DNA from: Nocardioides litoris | GTDB taxonomy: Bacteria > Actinomycetota > Actinomycetes > Propionibacteriales > Nocardioidaceae | Length of the DNA: 64,000 bases | Reading direction: 5' to 3' | NCBI RefSeq assembly: GCF_006346315.1 | Contig: NZ_VDMR01000003.1 | Location: 186,001-250,000, forward strand | Part shown: positions 47,896 to 58,168 of the stretch, piece by piece | Layout of the letters: each line of letters opens with the position of its first letter | Position numbering within the stretch: position 1 is the first letter of the stretch | The notes under the pieces: generated by a model | What the model was told of the DNA's origin: nothing | The model's database searches: none | The model's input: the letters and a program-made list of their open reading frames with translations, nothing else | Program-made: the position numbers and the translations under genes

Positions 47896-49739
47896 GGGGC
47901 CATTGTCCCCGGGCCGGGCTGCGAGGAGCCCTGGGCCACCCAGGAGGCGTGCAGGCCGGCGTACACGCTGCCGGCCTGCGTGACCAGGACGGCGTGGGGG
48001 CCGCGCTGCACGACCCGGCCCTGGTCGACGACCACGACCTCGTCGGCCTGCTCGGCAGTGGAGAGGCGGTGGGCGATGGTGACGCTGGTGCGCCCGTTCA
48101 TCAGGCGCTCGAGCGCCCGGCCGATGCGCATCTCCAGCTGGGGGTCGACGGCACTGGTGGCCTCGTCGAGGACCAGCAGGTCGGGGTCGGCGAGGTGGGC
48201 CCGCAGCAGGGCGACCAGCTGCCGCTCCCCCGCTGACAGGGACTCACCACGCTGCCCGACCCGGGTGTCGAGGCCGGCGGGCAGGCCGGCCAACCAGTCA
48301 CCGAGGCCGAGCTCGGCGGCGCTGGCGCGCACGTCGTCCTCGGAGGCGTCGAGCCGGCCGTAGCGCACGTTGGCCAGCAGGGTGTCGTCGAACAGGAAGC
48401 CCTCTTGGGGCACCAGCACGACGCTGGAGCGCAGCCCGGCCTGCTCGATGTCGCGCACGTCGATGCCGTCGAGCAGCACCGCGCCCGCGCTCGGGTCCAT
48501 CAGACGGGTCAGCAGCTTGGCGAAGGTGGACTTGCCCGACCCGGTCTCGCCGACGATGGCGACGCGGCGGCCGGCGTCGATGGTCAGGTCGACGTCGCGC
48601 AGCACCGGCGGGCCACCGGGGTAGGCGAAGTCGACGCGGTCGAAGCGCACGTCGACCGGCCCGCGGGGCAGCCGGTGCCCGTCGGGGCCGGGGTCGACGA
48701 GGTCGGCCGGGGTGTCGAGGATGCCGATGACCCGGCGCCAGCCGGCGATGGCGCTCTGGGCGTCGGTCAGGATCTGGGTGCCCATCTGCACGGGTCCGAC
48801 GAACAGGGTGACGAGGAAGGCGAAGGCCAGCACCTCGCCGGCGGTGATGTCGCCCGCGAAGCCGAGCCAGATGCCGACGATGAGCACGCCGGCGTTGGCC
48901 AGGCCGGCGGACAGCCCGCCGAGGGAGAAGGAGACCGCGGTGAACCCCTGGGCCCGGGTGCTGGCGCGCTGGTGGGTCAGCACCGCCTCGTCGATGCGGG
49001 CCTGGGTGCGGGTCTCGACGGCGTAGGAGCGGACGACCGCGGCGCCGACGACGGGCTCGGAGATCGCGGAGAGCATGACGCCGACCTGGCGCCGCACGAT
49101 GCCGTAGGCGGCCGACAGCTTGCGCTGGAAGTAGCGCAGGGACAGGAACAGCGGCGCGAAGCAGACCCACACAACGAGGGCGAGCTGCCAGGAGTAGACG
49201 ACCATGACGATCGTCGCGATCAGCACCTGGCCGATGCTGACGACGAAGAGCAGGCCGCCGAAGACCAGGAACTGGCTGACCTGGTCGACGTCGCTGGTGA
49301 CGCGCGAGACCAGGGCGCCGCGACGCTCGGTGTTCTGGGTGAGCAGCGGCAGGTCGTGGACGTGGCGGAACGCCTTGGTGCGCAGCGTGGCCAGGCCGTG
49401 CTCGGCGGTGGTGAACAGCCGCCGGGTCATGCCGTAGCTGGCCAGGCTGGTCAGCAGGACGGCGGCCGCGGCGGCGACGCCCATCAGCACCGTGAAGGAC
49501 ACGTCGGGCCCACCGGGACCGTTGATGCCGCGGTCGAGGGTCTGCTGGACCGCGATCGGGACGACGACCTGGCCGGCCGAGGCGAGCACGGCCAGCAGGA
49601 GCGTGGTGCGGAACCCCTCGGTCAGCTCGGGCGAGTGGTGCAGCCCGCGCTTGATGGTGGCGATGGCCCCGAGCTCCTCGCCCGTGGTCATCGTGGTGCC
49701 GGAGGCGGACGCGGCACGGGGAGCGGCTACCTGGGTCAT
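47892..49739 (-). CDS. ABC exporter half-transporter with the consensus ATP site
   Basis: 615 residues. Six-helix exporter domain (about 40-335) and an ATPase domain with Walker [10 protein letters not shown] (~395), Q-loop [13 protein letters not shown], a changed signature LSAGE (~499), full Walker [13 protein letters not shown] with catalytic glutamate (~519) and H-loop TIAHRLST (~551). Paired with the next gene it gives one good ATP site, built from its own Walker motifs and the partner's LSGGQ. Substrate unknown; relatives move lipids or drugs (compare mycobacterial Rv1272c/Rv1273c). The ATG overlaps the upstream stop (ATGA). Confidence 0.92.
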   Translation of the reverse strand: MTQVAAPRAASASGTTMTTGEELGAIATIKRGLHHSPELTEGFRTTLLLAVLASAGQVVVPIAVQQTLDRGINGPGGPDVSFTVLMGVAAAAAVLLTSLASYGMTRRLFTTAEHGLATLRTKAFRHVHDLPLLTQNTERRGALVSRVTSDVDQVSQFLVFGGLLFVVSIGQVLIATIVMVVYSWQLALVVWVCFAPLFLSLRYFQRKLSAAYGIVRRQVGVMLSAISEPVVGAAVVRSYAVETRTQARIDEAVLTHQRASTRAQGFTAVSFSLGGLSAGLANAGVLIVGIWLGFAGDITAGEVLAFAFLVTLFVGPVQMGTQILTDAQSAIAGWRRVIGILDTPADLVDPGPDGHRLPRGPVDVRFDRVDFAYPGGPPVLRDVDLTIDAGRRVAIVGETGSGKSTFAKLLTRLMDPSAGAVLLDGIDVRDIEQAGLRSSVVLVPQEGFLFDDTLLANVRYGRLDASEDDVRASAAELGLGDWLAGLPAGLDTRVGQRGESLSAGERQLVALLRAHLADPDLLVLDEATSAVDPQLEMRIGRALERLMNGRTSVTIAHRLSTAEQADEVVVVDQGRVVQRGPHAVLVTQAGSVYAGLHASWVAQGSSQPGPGTMAP

Positions 49740-51538
49740 GCCGGGGCCTCCTGCTGCTCGTAGGCGTTGACGAGCCGGGCGTAGTCGGGCGAGCGGACGA
49801 GGAGGTCGGCGTGGGTGCCCCGGTCGGCGACCCGGCCCTCGGCGAGGTGCAGCACCTCGTCGGCCAGGCCGATGGTGGCCTTGCGGTAGGCCACCACGAC
49901 CAGGGTGGACTCGTGACCGCCCTCGCGCAGCGCGGCGAGGATGCGGGCCTCGACCTCGGGGTCGACGGCGGAGGTGGCGTCGTCGAGGACCAGCAGGCGG
50001 GGCCGGCGCACCAGCGCGCGGGCCAGCGAGATGCGCTGGCGCTGGCCGCCGGACAGCGACGTGCCGCGCTCCCCCAGCCGGGTCGAGAGCCCCTCGGGCA
50101 GGGCCGCGACGAACCCGTCGGCCTGGGCGGTGCGCAGCGCCGCCCACACGTCCTCGTCGCTGACGTCGGCGCCCAGGGTGACGTTGCCGCGGACGGTGTC
50201 GTCGAAGAGGAACGGCGTCTGCGGGACGATCGCGACCACCTGGGCCAGCTCGCCCCGGGCGAGGTCGCGCAGGTCGACGCCGTCGACCCGGATCGCCCCG
50301 TCGTCGGGGTCGACGAGCCGGGTCAGCAGCGAGGTCAATGTCGACTTGCCGGAGGCAGTGGCGCCCACGAGCGCCACGGTGCGGCCGGGCTCGACGGCGA
50401 AGCTGAGGTCGCGCAGCAGCGGCCGGTCGGGCTCGTAGCCGTAGGCGAGGCCGTCGACCTCGAGGCGGGCACCGGACGCGGCCGCGGGGGCCGACGCGGC
50501 GCCGTACGGCATCTCGCCGGTGGTGCGCAGCACGGCGTCGACCCGGTCGTAGCCGACGACGCTGCGCGGGAAGTCGCCGAGCAGCCAGCCGATGGAGCGG
50601 ATCGGGAAGGAGACGATGGTGAGGAGGTAGGCGACCGTCACGACGTCGCCGGGGTCGGTCTGGCCGGCCAGGACGCGGGAGACGCCGACGCTGAGGACCA
50701 CGAGCACCCCGAGGTTGGGCAGCGCGGCCAGCGCGGGGTCGAACGCGGCGCGGATGCGGCCGAGCCGGATGTTGGTGTCGCGCAGCTCGTGGGCCTTGCG
50801 CGTGAAGCGCGCGGCCTCCTCCGGCTCGCGGCCCAGGGTCTTGACGACCATCGCGCCGTCGAAGGACTCGTGGGCGATCTCGCTGACCTCAGCCCGCAGC
50901 TGCTGTGCACGGGTGGCCAGGGCCTGCGACCAGCGCTGGTAGACCAGGTTGACCGCGACGACGGCCGGGAAGACGAGCAGGCCGACGACGGCCATGACCA
51001 CGTCGGCCACCAGCATCTGCGCGACGGCGATGACCATCATCGCCAGGGTGCCGACGGCCATGGGCAGCGGCGCGATCGGTCCCCAGGCGGCCTCGACGTC
51101 GGCGTTGGCGTTGGACAGCAGCTGGCCGGTGGGGTGGCGCTGGTGCCACTCCATGGGCAGGGCGAGGTAGCGGCGGGTGACGGCGCGGCGGTAGTGGGCT
51201 TGCATGCGGTACTGCATGACGCCGGCCCCCAGGCGCCGGGCCACGATGCCGACGGCGCGCAGGATCGCCACGCCGACGAACAGCCCGAGCACGGCCCACA
51301 GCATGGACGCGCCGATCTCGCCGTCGCGGAACGCCGGCAGCACGACGTGGTCGGTCGACCAGCCCAGCACCCAGGCGTCGGCCACGGTGAGCGCGCCGAA
51401 CAGGACGCTGCCGAGGGTGGAGAGGGTGAAGATCCAGGGCTCGCGCTTGATGGCCACCCACAAGACGCCGAACCCCGCGGTCGTCGAGCCCTTGCCGAGG
51501 CGGCTGTGCTCCTGCACGTCGGGGGCAGAGCTGGTCAC
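49736..51538 (-). CDS. ABC exporter half-transporter with the degenerate ATP site
   Basis: 600 residues. Exporter transmembrane domain at about 25-320 and ATPase with Walker A GATASGKST (~391), canonical signature LSGGQRQR (~493), Walker B LLVLDDATSAVD with aspartate in place of the catalytic glutamate (~514), and tyrosine in place of the H-loop histidine (VVVAYRKAT, ~547). These changes mark the non-hydrolysing site of heterodimeric exporters such as TM287/288 or BmrCD. The GTG at 51538 is chosen for AGGAG 4 nt upstream. It is first of an operon ABC-ABC-hisI-Trp-associated protein. Confidence 0.92.
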   Translation of the reverse strand: MTSSAPDVQEHSRLGKGSTTAGFGVLWVAIKREPWIFTLSTLGSVLFGALTVADAWVLGWSTDHVVLPAFRDGEIGASMLWAVLGLFVGVAILRAVGIVARRLGAGVMQYRMQAHYRRAVTRRYLALPMEWHQRHPTGQLLSNANADVEAAWGPIAPLPMAVGTLAMMVIAVAQMLVADVVMAVVGLLVFPAVVAVNLVYQRWSQALATRAQQLRAEVSEIAHESFDGAMVVKTLGREPEEAARFTRKAHELRDTNIRLGRIRAAFDPALAALPNLGVLVVLSVGVSRVLAGQTDPGDVVTVAYLLTIVSFPIRSIGWLLGDFPRSVVGYDRVDAVLRTTGEMPYGAASAPAAASGARLEVDGLAYGYEPDRPLLRDLSFAVEPGRTVALVGATASGKSTLTSLLTRLVDPDDGAIRVDGVDLRDLARGELAQVVAIVPQTPFLFDDTVRGNVTLGADVSDEDVWAALRTAQADGFVAALPEGLSTRLGERGTSLSGGQRQRISLARALVRRPRLLVLDDATSAVDPEVEARILAALREGGHESTLVVVAYRKATIGLADEVLHLAEGRVADRGTHADLLVRSPDYARLVNAYEQQEAPA

Positions 51539-51740
51539 GGGTCTCCTGTCGGTGCGGCGGGCCAGGGGTGGCGGCCCGCGGTGCGGCGGCCGGGTGGTTG
51601 AACCCGGCAACGAAGGCAGGCTATTCCCCGGCACCGACGATCCTGGCCACCCCGGGGGCGGCACGTACGCCCCTTGCGCACCAGTGCACGACCTCGAGCG
51701 TGGTCGAGGTCAAGCCGCGCAGCGCGGGTCTGGGCCGTCC

Positions 51741-51820
51741 CGGTCGTCGTACGGCGGTGCCGGTCGGTGCCGGCCGGTGTCGGTCGTTGCCGGTCGGTGC
51801 CGGCCGGTGCCGGTCGGTGT
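51741..51820. repeat. Eight 10-bp tandem repeats upstream of the ABC-hisI operon
   Basis: Consensus CGGTCGGTGC repeated eight times without gaps, with single-base changes. It lies in the 350-bp gene-free gap between the ABC exporter start (51538) and the hisF stop (51889). Apart from this array and the hisF terminator I see no gene in the gap; its 51539-51740 part must hold the promoter of the exporter operon, but no clear -35/-10 pair stands out. Confidence 0.9.
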
Positions 51821-51840
51821 CGAAAAGGCCTGGCAACCGC

Positions 51841-51868
51841 AGGAATCCCCGGTCAACCGGGGATTCCT
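51841..51868 (-). terminator. Terminator of the main his operon
   Basis: A perfect 12-bp stem (AGGAATCCCCGG and its complement) with a 4-nt loop, 20 nt beyond the hisF stop. Confidence 0.85.
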
Positions 51869-51888
51869 CGCTCCCCGCGGTCCGGGGC

Positions 51889-52662
51889 TCAGCGCACGGG
51901 GTGGCCGGCGGCCGACAGGGCGTCCTTGACCTCGCCGATGCGCAGGGTGCCGAAGTGGAAGACGGTGGCGGCGAGGACGGCGTCGGCACCCGCGTCGACG
52001 GCCGGGGCGAAGTGGTCGGCGCGGCCGGCGCCGCCCGAGGCGATGACCGGGATCGACACGGCCGCGCGCACCAGGCGCAGCAGGTCGAGGTCGAAGCCGT
52101 CCTGGGTGCCGTCGGCGTCCATCGCGTTGAGCAGGATCTCGCCGGCGCCGAGCTCGGCGGCGCGGGCGGCCCAGGCGACGGCGTCGAGACCGGCGCTCTT
52201 GCGGCCGCCGTGGGTCGTCACCTCGAAGCCGGAGTCGGTCGAGGGTCCTCCCGGCGGCACACGACGGGCGTCGACCGACAGGACGAGCACCTGGTTGCCG
52301 AAGCGGTCGGCGATCTCGGCGACCAGCTCGGGCCGGTGGATCGCGGCGGTGTTGACCGCGACCTTGTCGGCCCCGGCGCGCAGCAGCCGGTCGACGTCGT
52401 CGACGGAGGAGACGCCGCCGCCGACGGTGAGCGGGATGAAGACCTCCTCGGCGCAGCGCGAGACGATCTCCATGGTCGTCGCCCGGCCCTCGTGGGAGGC
52501 GGAGATGTCGAGGAAGGTCAGCTCGTCGGCGCCCTCGGCGTCGTAGGTGCGGGCCAGCTCGACGGGGTCGCCGGCGTCACGCAGGTCGACGAAGTTGACG
52601 CCCTTGACGACGCGGCCCGCGTCGACGTCGAGGCACGGGATGACCCGGACGGCCAGGCTCAC
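51889..52662 (-). CDS. hisF: Imidazole glycerol phosphate synthase, cyclase subunit
   Basis: 257 residues, TIM barrel. [33 protein letters not shown] with the catalytic aspartate, [45 protein letters not shown] with the second aspartate, and [13 protein letters not shown]. It makes IGP and AICAR from PRFAR using ammonia from HisH. The GTG at 52662 overlaps the hisA stop (GTGA). Last gene of the main his operon. Confidence 0.97.
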   Translation of the reverse strand: MSLAVRVIPCLDVDAGRVVKGVNFVDLRDAGDPVELARTYDAEGADELTFLDISASHEGRATTMEIVSRCAEEVFIPLTVGGGVSSVDDVDRLLRAGADKVAVNTAAIHRPELVAEIADRFGNQVLVLSVDARRVPPGGPSTDSGFEVTTHGGRKSAGLDAVAWAARAAELGAGEILLNAMDADGTQDGFDLDLLRLVRAAVSIPVIASGGAGRADHFAPAVDAGADAVLAATVFHFGTLRIGEVKDALSAAGHPVR

Positions 52663-53399
52663 GACGCGGCTCCCCCGGGCTTGGTGAGGGCCAGGGCGTC
52701 CTCGAGGGTGAACCGGCCCTCGTAGAGCGCGGTGCCGGCGATGGCGCCCTCGACGCCGTGCGGCACGAGGTCCATCAGCGCGCGCAGGTCGTCGAGGGTG
52801 GTGACGCCGCCGGAGGCGACCACCGGGCGGTCGGTCGCGGCACAGACGTCGCGCAGCAGCTGCAGGTTGGGGCCCTGGAGCATGCCGTCCTTGTTGACGT
52901 CGGTCACGACGTAGCGGGCGCAGCCCTCGCGGTCGAGCCGCTCGAGGGTCTCGTAGAGGTCGCCGCCCTCCTGGGTCCAGCCGCGGGCGGCGAGGGTGCG
53001 GCCCCGCACGTCGAGGCCGATGGCCACCCGGTCGCCGTGCTCGGCGATGACGCGCGCACACCACTCCGGCGACTCCAGCGCGGCGGTGCCGATGTTGACG
53101 CGGCGGCACCCGGTGGCGAGAGCGGCCTCGAGCGAGGCGTCGTCGCGGATGCCGCCGCTCATCTCCACGTCGATGTCGAGCGCGCCCACGATCTCGGCCT
53201 GCAGCTCGCGGTTGCTGCCGCGGCCGAAGGCGGCGTCGAGGTCGACCAGGTGGAGCCACTCGGCCCCCGCGTCCTGCCAGCGCCGGGCCGCGGCGACCGG
53301 GTCGCCGTAGGCGCGCTCGGAGCCGGCGACGCCCTGGGTGAGCTGGACGGCGCGGCCCTCGGTGATGTCGACGGCGGGCAGCAGCTGGAGGTAGGACAC
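52659..53399 (-). CDS. hisA: ProFAR isomerase, probably bifunctional PriA
   Basis: 246 residues. [20 protein letters not shown], the first catalytic aspartate at [47 protein letters not shown] with the second aspartate and [13 protein letters not shown]. In actinobacteria without trpF this enzyme (PriA) also isomerises phosphoribosylanthranilate; no trpF is seen in this trp cluster, which fits. The GTG at 53399 is preferred because GGAAG lies 8-9 nt upstream; a GTG at 53408 would add three residues and overlap the previous stop. Confidence 0.95.
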   Translation of the reverse strand: MSYLQLLPAVDITEGRAVQLTQGVAGSERAYGDPVAAARRWQDAGAEWLHLVDLDAAFGRGSNRELQAEIVGALDIDVEMSGGIRDDASLEAALATGCRRVNIGTAALESPEWCARVIAEHGDRVAIGLDVRGRTLAARGWTQEGGDLYETLERLDREGCARYVVTDVNKDGMLQGPNLQLLRDVCAATDRPVVASGGVTTLDDLRALMDLVPHGVEGAIAGTALYEGRFTLEDALALTKPGGAAS

Positions 53400-53404
53400 G
53401 GGAC

Positions 53405-53740
53405 TCACTTCCGGGTGACGAGGTGCAGGGCGATCGGGGTGACGAGCAACGAGAGCAGGACGAGCAGCGCCCGCGCCGCGGGGTCGGACGTGCCGAGCCA
53501 GAGCAGGACGTTGAGGGCGACCACGGCCGAGACGAGCAGCACGGTCTGCTGCCGCCGGCGTACGGCGAGGCGCCCGGTCTGCGAGCCGGAGCGGCCGCGC
53601 GCGGGCAGCCAGCGGGTGAGCAGCTCGCGCCGTGCCGCCCGACGCGCGCGCCGCTCGGCCTCGACGCGCCGGGCCTCCGCCTCGGCCGCCGCCACCCGCT
53701 CCCGCTGGGCGCGGCGGCGGGCCCGCTCGCCCGCGGCCAT
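53405..53740 (-). CDS. His-operon membrane protein, 111 residues
   Basis: The first 45 residues are a highly charged Arg/Ala/Glu helix ([20 protein letters not shown]), probably a coiled coil in the cytosol. After RLAVRRRQQ come two membrane helices ([17 protein letters not shown] and [18 protein letters not shown]). Small proteins of this design are found between hisH and hisA in related actinobacteria; role unknown. The ATG overlaps the hisH stop by one base. Confidence 0.8.
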   Translation of the reverse strand: MAAGERARRRAQRERVAAAEAEARRVEAERRARRAARRELLTRWLPARGRSGSQTGRLAVRRRQQTVLLVSAVVALNVLLWLGTSDPAARALLVLLSLLVTPIALHLVTRK

Positions 53741-54405
53741 CAGGCGGCGGTGTGGTCCGCGGTGCGGAGCGTGGCGACCCAGTTGCGCAGCAGGGCCGCG
53801 CCGGCGTCGCCGGACTTCTCCGGGTGGAACTGGGTGGCCCACAGCGGCCCGTTCTCGACGGCGGCGACGAACCGGTCGCCCCCGTGCTCGGCCCAGGTGA
53901 CGAGGGGCTCGCGGGTGTGGCCGGTGGTGACGAGGTCCCACGAGCGGGCGGCGTAGGAGTGCACGAAGTAGAAGCGCTCGTCCTCGACGCCGGCGAACAG
54001 CTCGGTGCCCGCGGGGGCCTCGACGGAGTTCCAGCCCATGTGGGGCACGACGTCGGCCTGGAGCCGGGAGACGGTGCCGGGCCACTCGTCGCAGCCCGCG
54101 GACTCGACGCCGTGCTCGACGCCGCGCTCGAAGAGGACCTGCATGCCCACGCAGATGCCGAGCACTGGCCGTCCCCCGGCCAGCCGGCGGCCGACGAGCC
54201 GGTCGCCCTTGACCGCACGCAGGCCGGCCATGCAGGCGGCGTAGGCGCCGACACCCGGGACGACGAGGCCGTCGGCGGCCAGCCCGGCCTCGAAGTCGGG
54301 GGTCAGGGTGACCTCGGCGCCGGCGCGCTCGACGGCGCGCACGACCGAGCGGAGGTTGCCCGAGCCGTAGTCGAGGACGACGACGCCTGGTCGGGACGGG
54401 CTCAC
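53740..54405 (-). CDS. hisH: Imidazole glycerol phosphate synthase, glutaminase subunit
   Basis: 221 residues, class I glutamine amidotransferase. [36 protein letters not shown], nucleophile [13 protein letters not shown] and the His-Glu pair in [10 protein letters not shown] complete the catalytic triad. It feeds ammonia to HisF. The GTG overlaps the hisB stop (GTGA). Confidence 0.97.
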   Translation of the reverse strand: MSPSRPGVVVLDYGSGNLRSVVRAVERAGAEVTLTPDFEAGLAADGLVVPGVGAYAACMAGLRAVKGDRLVGRRLAGGRPVLGICVGMQVLFERGVEHGVESAGCDEWPGTVSRLQADVVPHMGWNSVEAPAGTELFAGVEDERFYFVHSYAARSWDLVTTGHTREPLVTWAEHGGDRFVAAVENGPLWATQFHPEKSGDAGAALLRNWVATLRTADHTAA

Positions 54406-55016
54406 AGGGCGCCCTTGGTGGAGGGGATGCCCGTCTCGCGGGGGTCGAGGGCGATGGCGTCGCGGAACGCGCGGGCCACGGCCTTGAACTGCGTCTCCAC
54501 GACGTGGTGCGGCTCACGGCCGGCCAGCACCCGCACGTGCAGGGCGAGGTGGCCGTGGAAGGCGAGCGTCTCGAAGACGTGGCGGGTCAGCGAGCCGAGG
54601 TAGGCCGGGGTGGTGCCGCCGAGGGCGACGTACTGCTGGCCCTCGGGCTCGCCGGTGTGCACGCAGTAGGGACGGCCGGAGACGTCGACGACGGCCTGCA
54701 CGAGCGCCTCGTCGAGCGGCACCGTGGCGTCACCGAAGCGGCGGATGCCCACCTTGTCGCCCAGTGCCTCGCGAAGGGCCTGGCCCAGCGCGATCGCGGT
54801 GTCCTCGACGGTGTGGTGGGCGTCGATGTGCACGTCGCCCTCGGTGCGCACGGTCAGGTCGACCAGGGCGTGGCGGCTGAAGGCGGTGAGCATGTGGTCG
54901 TAGAAGCCGACCCCGGTGGCGATGTCGTGGCGGCCGGTGCCGTCGAGGTCGACCTCGACGACGACCTTCGACTCGCTCGTGGTGCGCTCGACGCGGGCGG
55001 TGCGGGTCGTGGTCAT
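54402..55016 (-). CDS. hisB: Imidazoleglycerol-phosphate dehydratase
   Basis: 204 residues, the single-domain dehydratase without a phosphatase. [38 protein letters not shown] and [18 protein letters not shown] bring the manganese-binding histidines and glutamates. It begins 1 nt after the hisC stop. Confidence 0.97.
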   Translation of the reverse strand: MTTTRTARVERTTSESKVVVEVDLDGTGRHDIATGVGFYDHMLTAFSRHALVDLTVRTEGDVHIDAHHTVEDTAIALGQALREALGDKVGIRRFGDATVPLDEALVQAVVDVSGRPYCVHTGEPEGQQYVALGGTTPAYLGSLTRHVFETLAFHGHLALHVRVLAGREPHHVVETQFKAVARAFRDAIALDPRETGIPSTKGAL

Positions 55017-55017
55017 C

Positions 55018-56109
55018 TCATGCCTCCTTGGTCGCGACGGTCAGGGCGTCGCGGAACGCGGTCATCTCCTCGGGGGTGCCGACCGACACCCGCAGCCACC
55101 CGTCGGGCCCAGTCTCGCGGACCAGCACCCCGCGGGCGAGCAGGGCCTCCCAGACCGCGTGCCGGTCGGCGAACCGGCCGAACAGCACGAAGTTGGCGTC
55201 GGAGTCGGCGACCTCGAACCCCTGCTCGCGCAGCCAGGTCACCAGGTCGTCGCGCTCGCGGCGCAGCGCGGCGACGTTGCCGAGCAGCTCGGGGGCGTGC
55301 CGCAGCGCGGCCAGCGCGACGGCCTGGGTGACGGCCGAGAGGTGGTAGGGCAGGCGCACGACGCGCACGGCGTCGACGATGGCGGGGTCGGCGGCGAGGT
55401 AGCCCAGGCGCAGACCGGCGGCGGCGAAGGCCTTGCTCATCGTGCGGGTGACGACCAGGTTGCGGTGCTCGGGCAGCAGCTCGAGGGCCGAGGGCACCCC
55501 GGCGCGGCGGAACTCGCCGTACGCCTCGTCGACGACGACCAGGCCCTGCTCCCCCACGATCCGGCAGAGGTCGGCGACGGCGGCGGGCTCGAGCGCGGTG
55601 CCGGTGGGGTTGTTGGGCGAGGGCAGCAGCACCACGTGCGGCCGCTCCGCCTCCACCAGGGCGCGGGCGACGTCGAGGTCGAGCCCGAAGTCGTCGGCGC
55701 GGCGGCCGGCGACCCAGCGGGTGTGGGTGTCACGGGCGTACTCGGGATACATCGAGTACGTCGGCGCGAAGCTGACCGCGGTGCGGCCCGGGCCGCCGAA
55801 AGCCTGCAGCAGCTGCAGCATGACCTCGTTGGAGCCGTTGGCCGCCCAGACCTGCGCGGGGTCGACGCCGTGCGGGGTGTCGGCCGCCAGGTACGCCGCC
55901 AGCGCCTCGCGCAGGGCGACGTGCTCGCGGTCGGGGTAGCGGTTGAGCCCGGTCGCGGCGGCGCGCACCGACGCGGCGATGTCGTCGGCACAGGCCGCCG
56001 AGGGTCCGTAGGGGTTCTCGTTGGTGTTGAGGCAGACGGGGACGTCGAGCTGCGGCGCGCCGTAGGGCTCGACGCCGCGCAGCTCCTCCCGCAGCGGCGG
56101 GAAGGTCAT
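55018..56109 (-). CDS. hisC: Histidinol-phosphate aminotransferase
   Basis: 363 residues, fold type I PLP enzyme. [50 protein letters not shown] and the PLP lysine in [18 protein letters not shown] are as in HisC. The ATG at 56109 overlaps the hisD stop (ATGA). Confidence 0.97.
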   Translation of the reverse strand: MTFPPLREELRGVEPYGAPQLDVPVCLNTNENPYGPSAACADDIAASVRAAATGLNRYPDREHVALREALAAYLAADTPHGVDPAQVWAANGSNEVMLQLLQAFGGPGRTAVSFAPTYSMYPEYARDTHTRWVAGRRADDFGLDLDVARALVEAERPHVVLLPSPNNPTGTALEPAAVADLCRIVGEQGLVVVDEAYGEFRRAGVPSALELLPEHRNLVVTRTMSKAFAAAGLRLGYLAADPAIVDAVRVVRLPYHLSAVTQAVALAALRHAPELLGNVAALRRERDDLVTWLREQGFEVADSDANFVLFGRFADRHAVWEALLARGVLVRETGPDGWLRVSVGTPEEMTAFRDALTVATKEA

Positions 56110-57407
56110 CGCGCGAACCGCACCCGCACCGAGTCGGCGTGGCCGGGCAGGTCCTCGGCCTCGGCCAGGGCGACCACGTGGTCCGCGACCTCGCGCAGGC
56201 CCTCGTGGGAGTAGTCGACGACGTGGACGGACTTGGTGAACGCGCGGACCGACAGTCCACTGCTGTGGCAGGCGCACCCGCCGGTGGGCAGCACGTGGTT
56301 GGACCCGGCGCAGTAGTCGCCGAGCGCGGTCGGCGCCTGCGGGCCGACGAAGATGGCGCCGGCGTTGCGGATGCGGGCGGCCACGGCGGCGGCGTCGGCG
56401 GTGTGGATCTCGAGGTGCTCGGCGGCGTAGGCGTCGGCCACGGCGACGGCCTGGTCGAGGTCGTCGACCAGCACGACGCCCGACTGGCGGCCGGACAGCG
56501 CCTCGGTGACGCGCTCGCTGTGCTTGGTGGCGGCCACCATCGTCTCCAGGCGGGCCTCGACCTCGGTGGCCAGCCGCTCGGAGTCGGTGATGAGGACCGC
56601 CCCGGCCAGCGGGTCGTGCTCGGCCTCGGCCACCAGGTCGGCGGCGACGTACTCGACGTCGGCGGCGTCGTCGGCCAGGATCGCGACCTCGGTCGGGCCG
56701 GCCTCGGAGTCGATGCCGATCTGGCCCTTGAGCAGGCGCTTGGCGGTGGTGACGTAGATGTTGCCGGGGCCGGTGACGAGGTCGACGCGGGCGCACGGGC
56801 CGACGCCGTAGGCGAACATCGCGATGGCCTGGGCCCCGCCGACGGCGTAGACCTCGTCGATGCCGAGCAGGGCGCAGGCGGCCAGGATCGTCGGGTGCGG
56901 CAGGCCGCCGAACTCCTTTTGCGGCGAGGAGGTCAGCGCGATCGACGGCACGCCGGCGACCTGCGCGGGCACGACGTTCATCAGCACGGTCGAGACCAGC
57001 GGAGCGAGCCCACCGGGGACGTAGAGGCCGACGCGGCCGATCGCGACCTTGCGGTGGGTGACCCGGGCGCCAGGGCCGAAGTCGGTGACGACGTCGTGCT
57101 CGAGCTCGCGCTCGCTGGCCGCCCGCAGCCGGGCGATGGACTCCTCCAGCCCCGCCCGCACGTCGGGGTCGAGCTGCTCGAGGGCCTCGCTGATGGCCGC
57201 GGCGGGCACGCGCACGTCGGTGGCGTCGACGCCGTCGAAGCGACGGCCGGCCTCGAGCACCGCCTCGAGGCCGCGGGTGCGCACGTCCTCGCAGATCGCG
57301 TGGACCGCCGGGACGGCCGCCTCGACGTCGAAGTCGGCGCGCGGGACGACGGACCGGTAGTCGTCGGGGGACAGGACCCGTCCGCGCAGGTCGATTCGGC
57401 GGATCAT
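56106..57407 (-). CDS. hisD: Histidinol dehydrogenase
   Basis: 433 residues. [62 protein letters not shown] and the zinc region [22 protein letters not shown] are conserved. It makes two NAD-dependent oxidations from histidinol to histidine. It is the first gene of the his operon. The ATG follows TAGAAT by 6 nt, so the operon message is probably leaderless; I see no his leader peptide or attenuator. Confidence 0.97.
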   Translation of the reverse strand: MIRRIDLRGRVLSPDDYRSVVPRADFDVEAAVPAVHAICEDVRTRGLEAVLEAGRRFDGVDATDVRVPAAAISEALEQLDPDVRAGLEESIARLRAASERELEHDVVTDFGPGARVTHRKVAIGRVGLYVPGGLAPLVSTVLMNVVPAQVAGVPSIALTSSPQKEFGGLPHPTILAACALLGIDEVYAVGGAQAIAMFAYGVGPCARVDLVTGPGNIYVTTAKRLLKGQIGIDSEAGPTEVAILADDAADVEYVAADLVAEAEHDPLAGAVLITDSERLATEVEARLETMVAATKHSERVTEALSGRQSGVVLVDDLDQAVAVADAYAAEHLEIHTADAAAVAARIRNAGAIFVGPQAPTALGDYCAGSNHVLPTGGCACHSSGLSVRAFTKSVHVVDYSHEGLREVADHVVALAEAEDLPGHADSVRVRFAR

Positions 57408-57413
57408 GGCGCA

Positions 57414-57419
57414 ATTCTA
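57414..57419 (-). promoter_or_regulatory. -10 box of the likely leaderless his-operon promoter
   Basis: TAGAAT, then 6 nt, then the hisD ATG. Confidence 0.45.
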
Positions 57420-57477
57420 GGCGGGAGGGCTGCGCGACCCCCACTTCACGGCGTGACGTGGACGCGCGGGGTGGGAC

Positions 57478-57483
57478 TAGGTT
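57478..57483 (+). promoter_or_regulatory. -10 box of the likely leaderless LON-domain gene promoter
   Basis: TAGGTT, then 6 nt, then the GTG at 57490. Confidence 0.45.
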
Positions 57484-57489
57484 GGCCGG

Positions 57490-58155
57490 GTGAGCCAGAC
57501 GCTGCCGATGTTCCCGCTGAACTCGGTCCTGTTCCCCGGGCTCACGGTGCCGCTGCGGGTCTTCGAGGACCGCTACCGCGCCCTGGTGCACCACTTGCTC
57601 CGCATCGAGGACCCCACCGAGCGGGTCTTCGGGTCGGTCGGCATCCGCGAGGGCTACGAGGTCGGCGACCACGGCGCGCAGTCGTTGTTCCGGGTGGGCT
57701 GCAAGGCCCTGCTGACCGAGGTCGAGGCGCACGCCGACGGCACCTTCGACGTGGTCGCGGTCGGCCTGAGCCGGGTGCAGCTCGACCGGCTCGAGACGGC
57801 GGGCCCGTTCCCGGTGGGCCACGTCACCGACCTGCCCGACGGCGACGTCCACGTCGACCCCGAGCTGCTGGAGCGCTCGCGTGCGACGTTCACCGCCTAC
57901 CGGCTGGCCCTCTCCGAGATCCGCTCCGACCCCTACGAGGGCGCACTCCCCCGCGACCCCACCTACCTGTCGTGGACCCTCGCGGCCTGCGCGCCGCTGC
58001 CGCTGCCCGAGCGCCAGGCCCTGCTCGAGGCCGACGACGCCTCCGACCGGCTGCACCTGGTCACCGACCTGCTCCGCTCGGAGCTGCGCGCGATGAACGT
58101 CATCGCCTCCCTGCCCGCCACCGAGGTCGCCCGCACCCGCTGGTCGCCCAACTGA
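57490..58155 (+). CDS. LON substrate-binding-domain protein
   Basis: 221 residues, made only of the N-terminal (PUA-like) LON domain and its helical extension: LPMFPLNSVLFPGLTVPLRVFEDRYRALV and FGSVGIREGYEVGD. There is no ATPase or protease domain. Such free-standing proteins are common in actinobacteria; the role is not settled, perhaps substrate recognition. It is divergent from hisD; ybaK follows 13 nt later. Confidence 0.88.
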   Translation: MSQTLPMFPLNSVLFPGLTVPLRVFEDRYRALVHHLLRIEDPTERVFGSVGIREGYEVGDHGAQSLFRVGCKALLTEVEAHADGTFDVVAVGLSRVQLDRLETAGPFPVGHVTDLPDGDVHVDPELLERSRATFTAYRLALSEIRSDPYEGALPRDPTYLSWTLAACAPLPLPERQALLEADDASDRLHLVTDLLRSELRAMNVIASLPATEVARTRWSPN

Positions 58156-58168
58156 CGTCGGCACCACC

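Noticed and set aside
51539..51888. A small gene in the gap before the ABC exporter
   Set aside because: Open frames here come from the 10-bp array and the terminator; none has a start with ribosome-binding site and conserved content.
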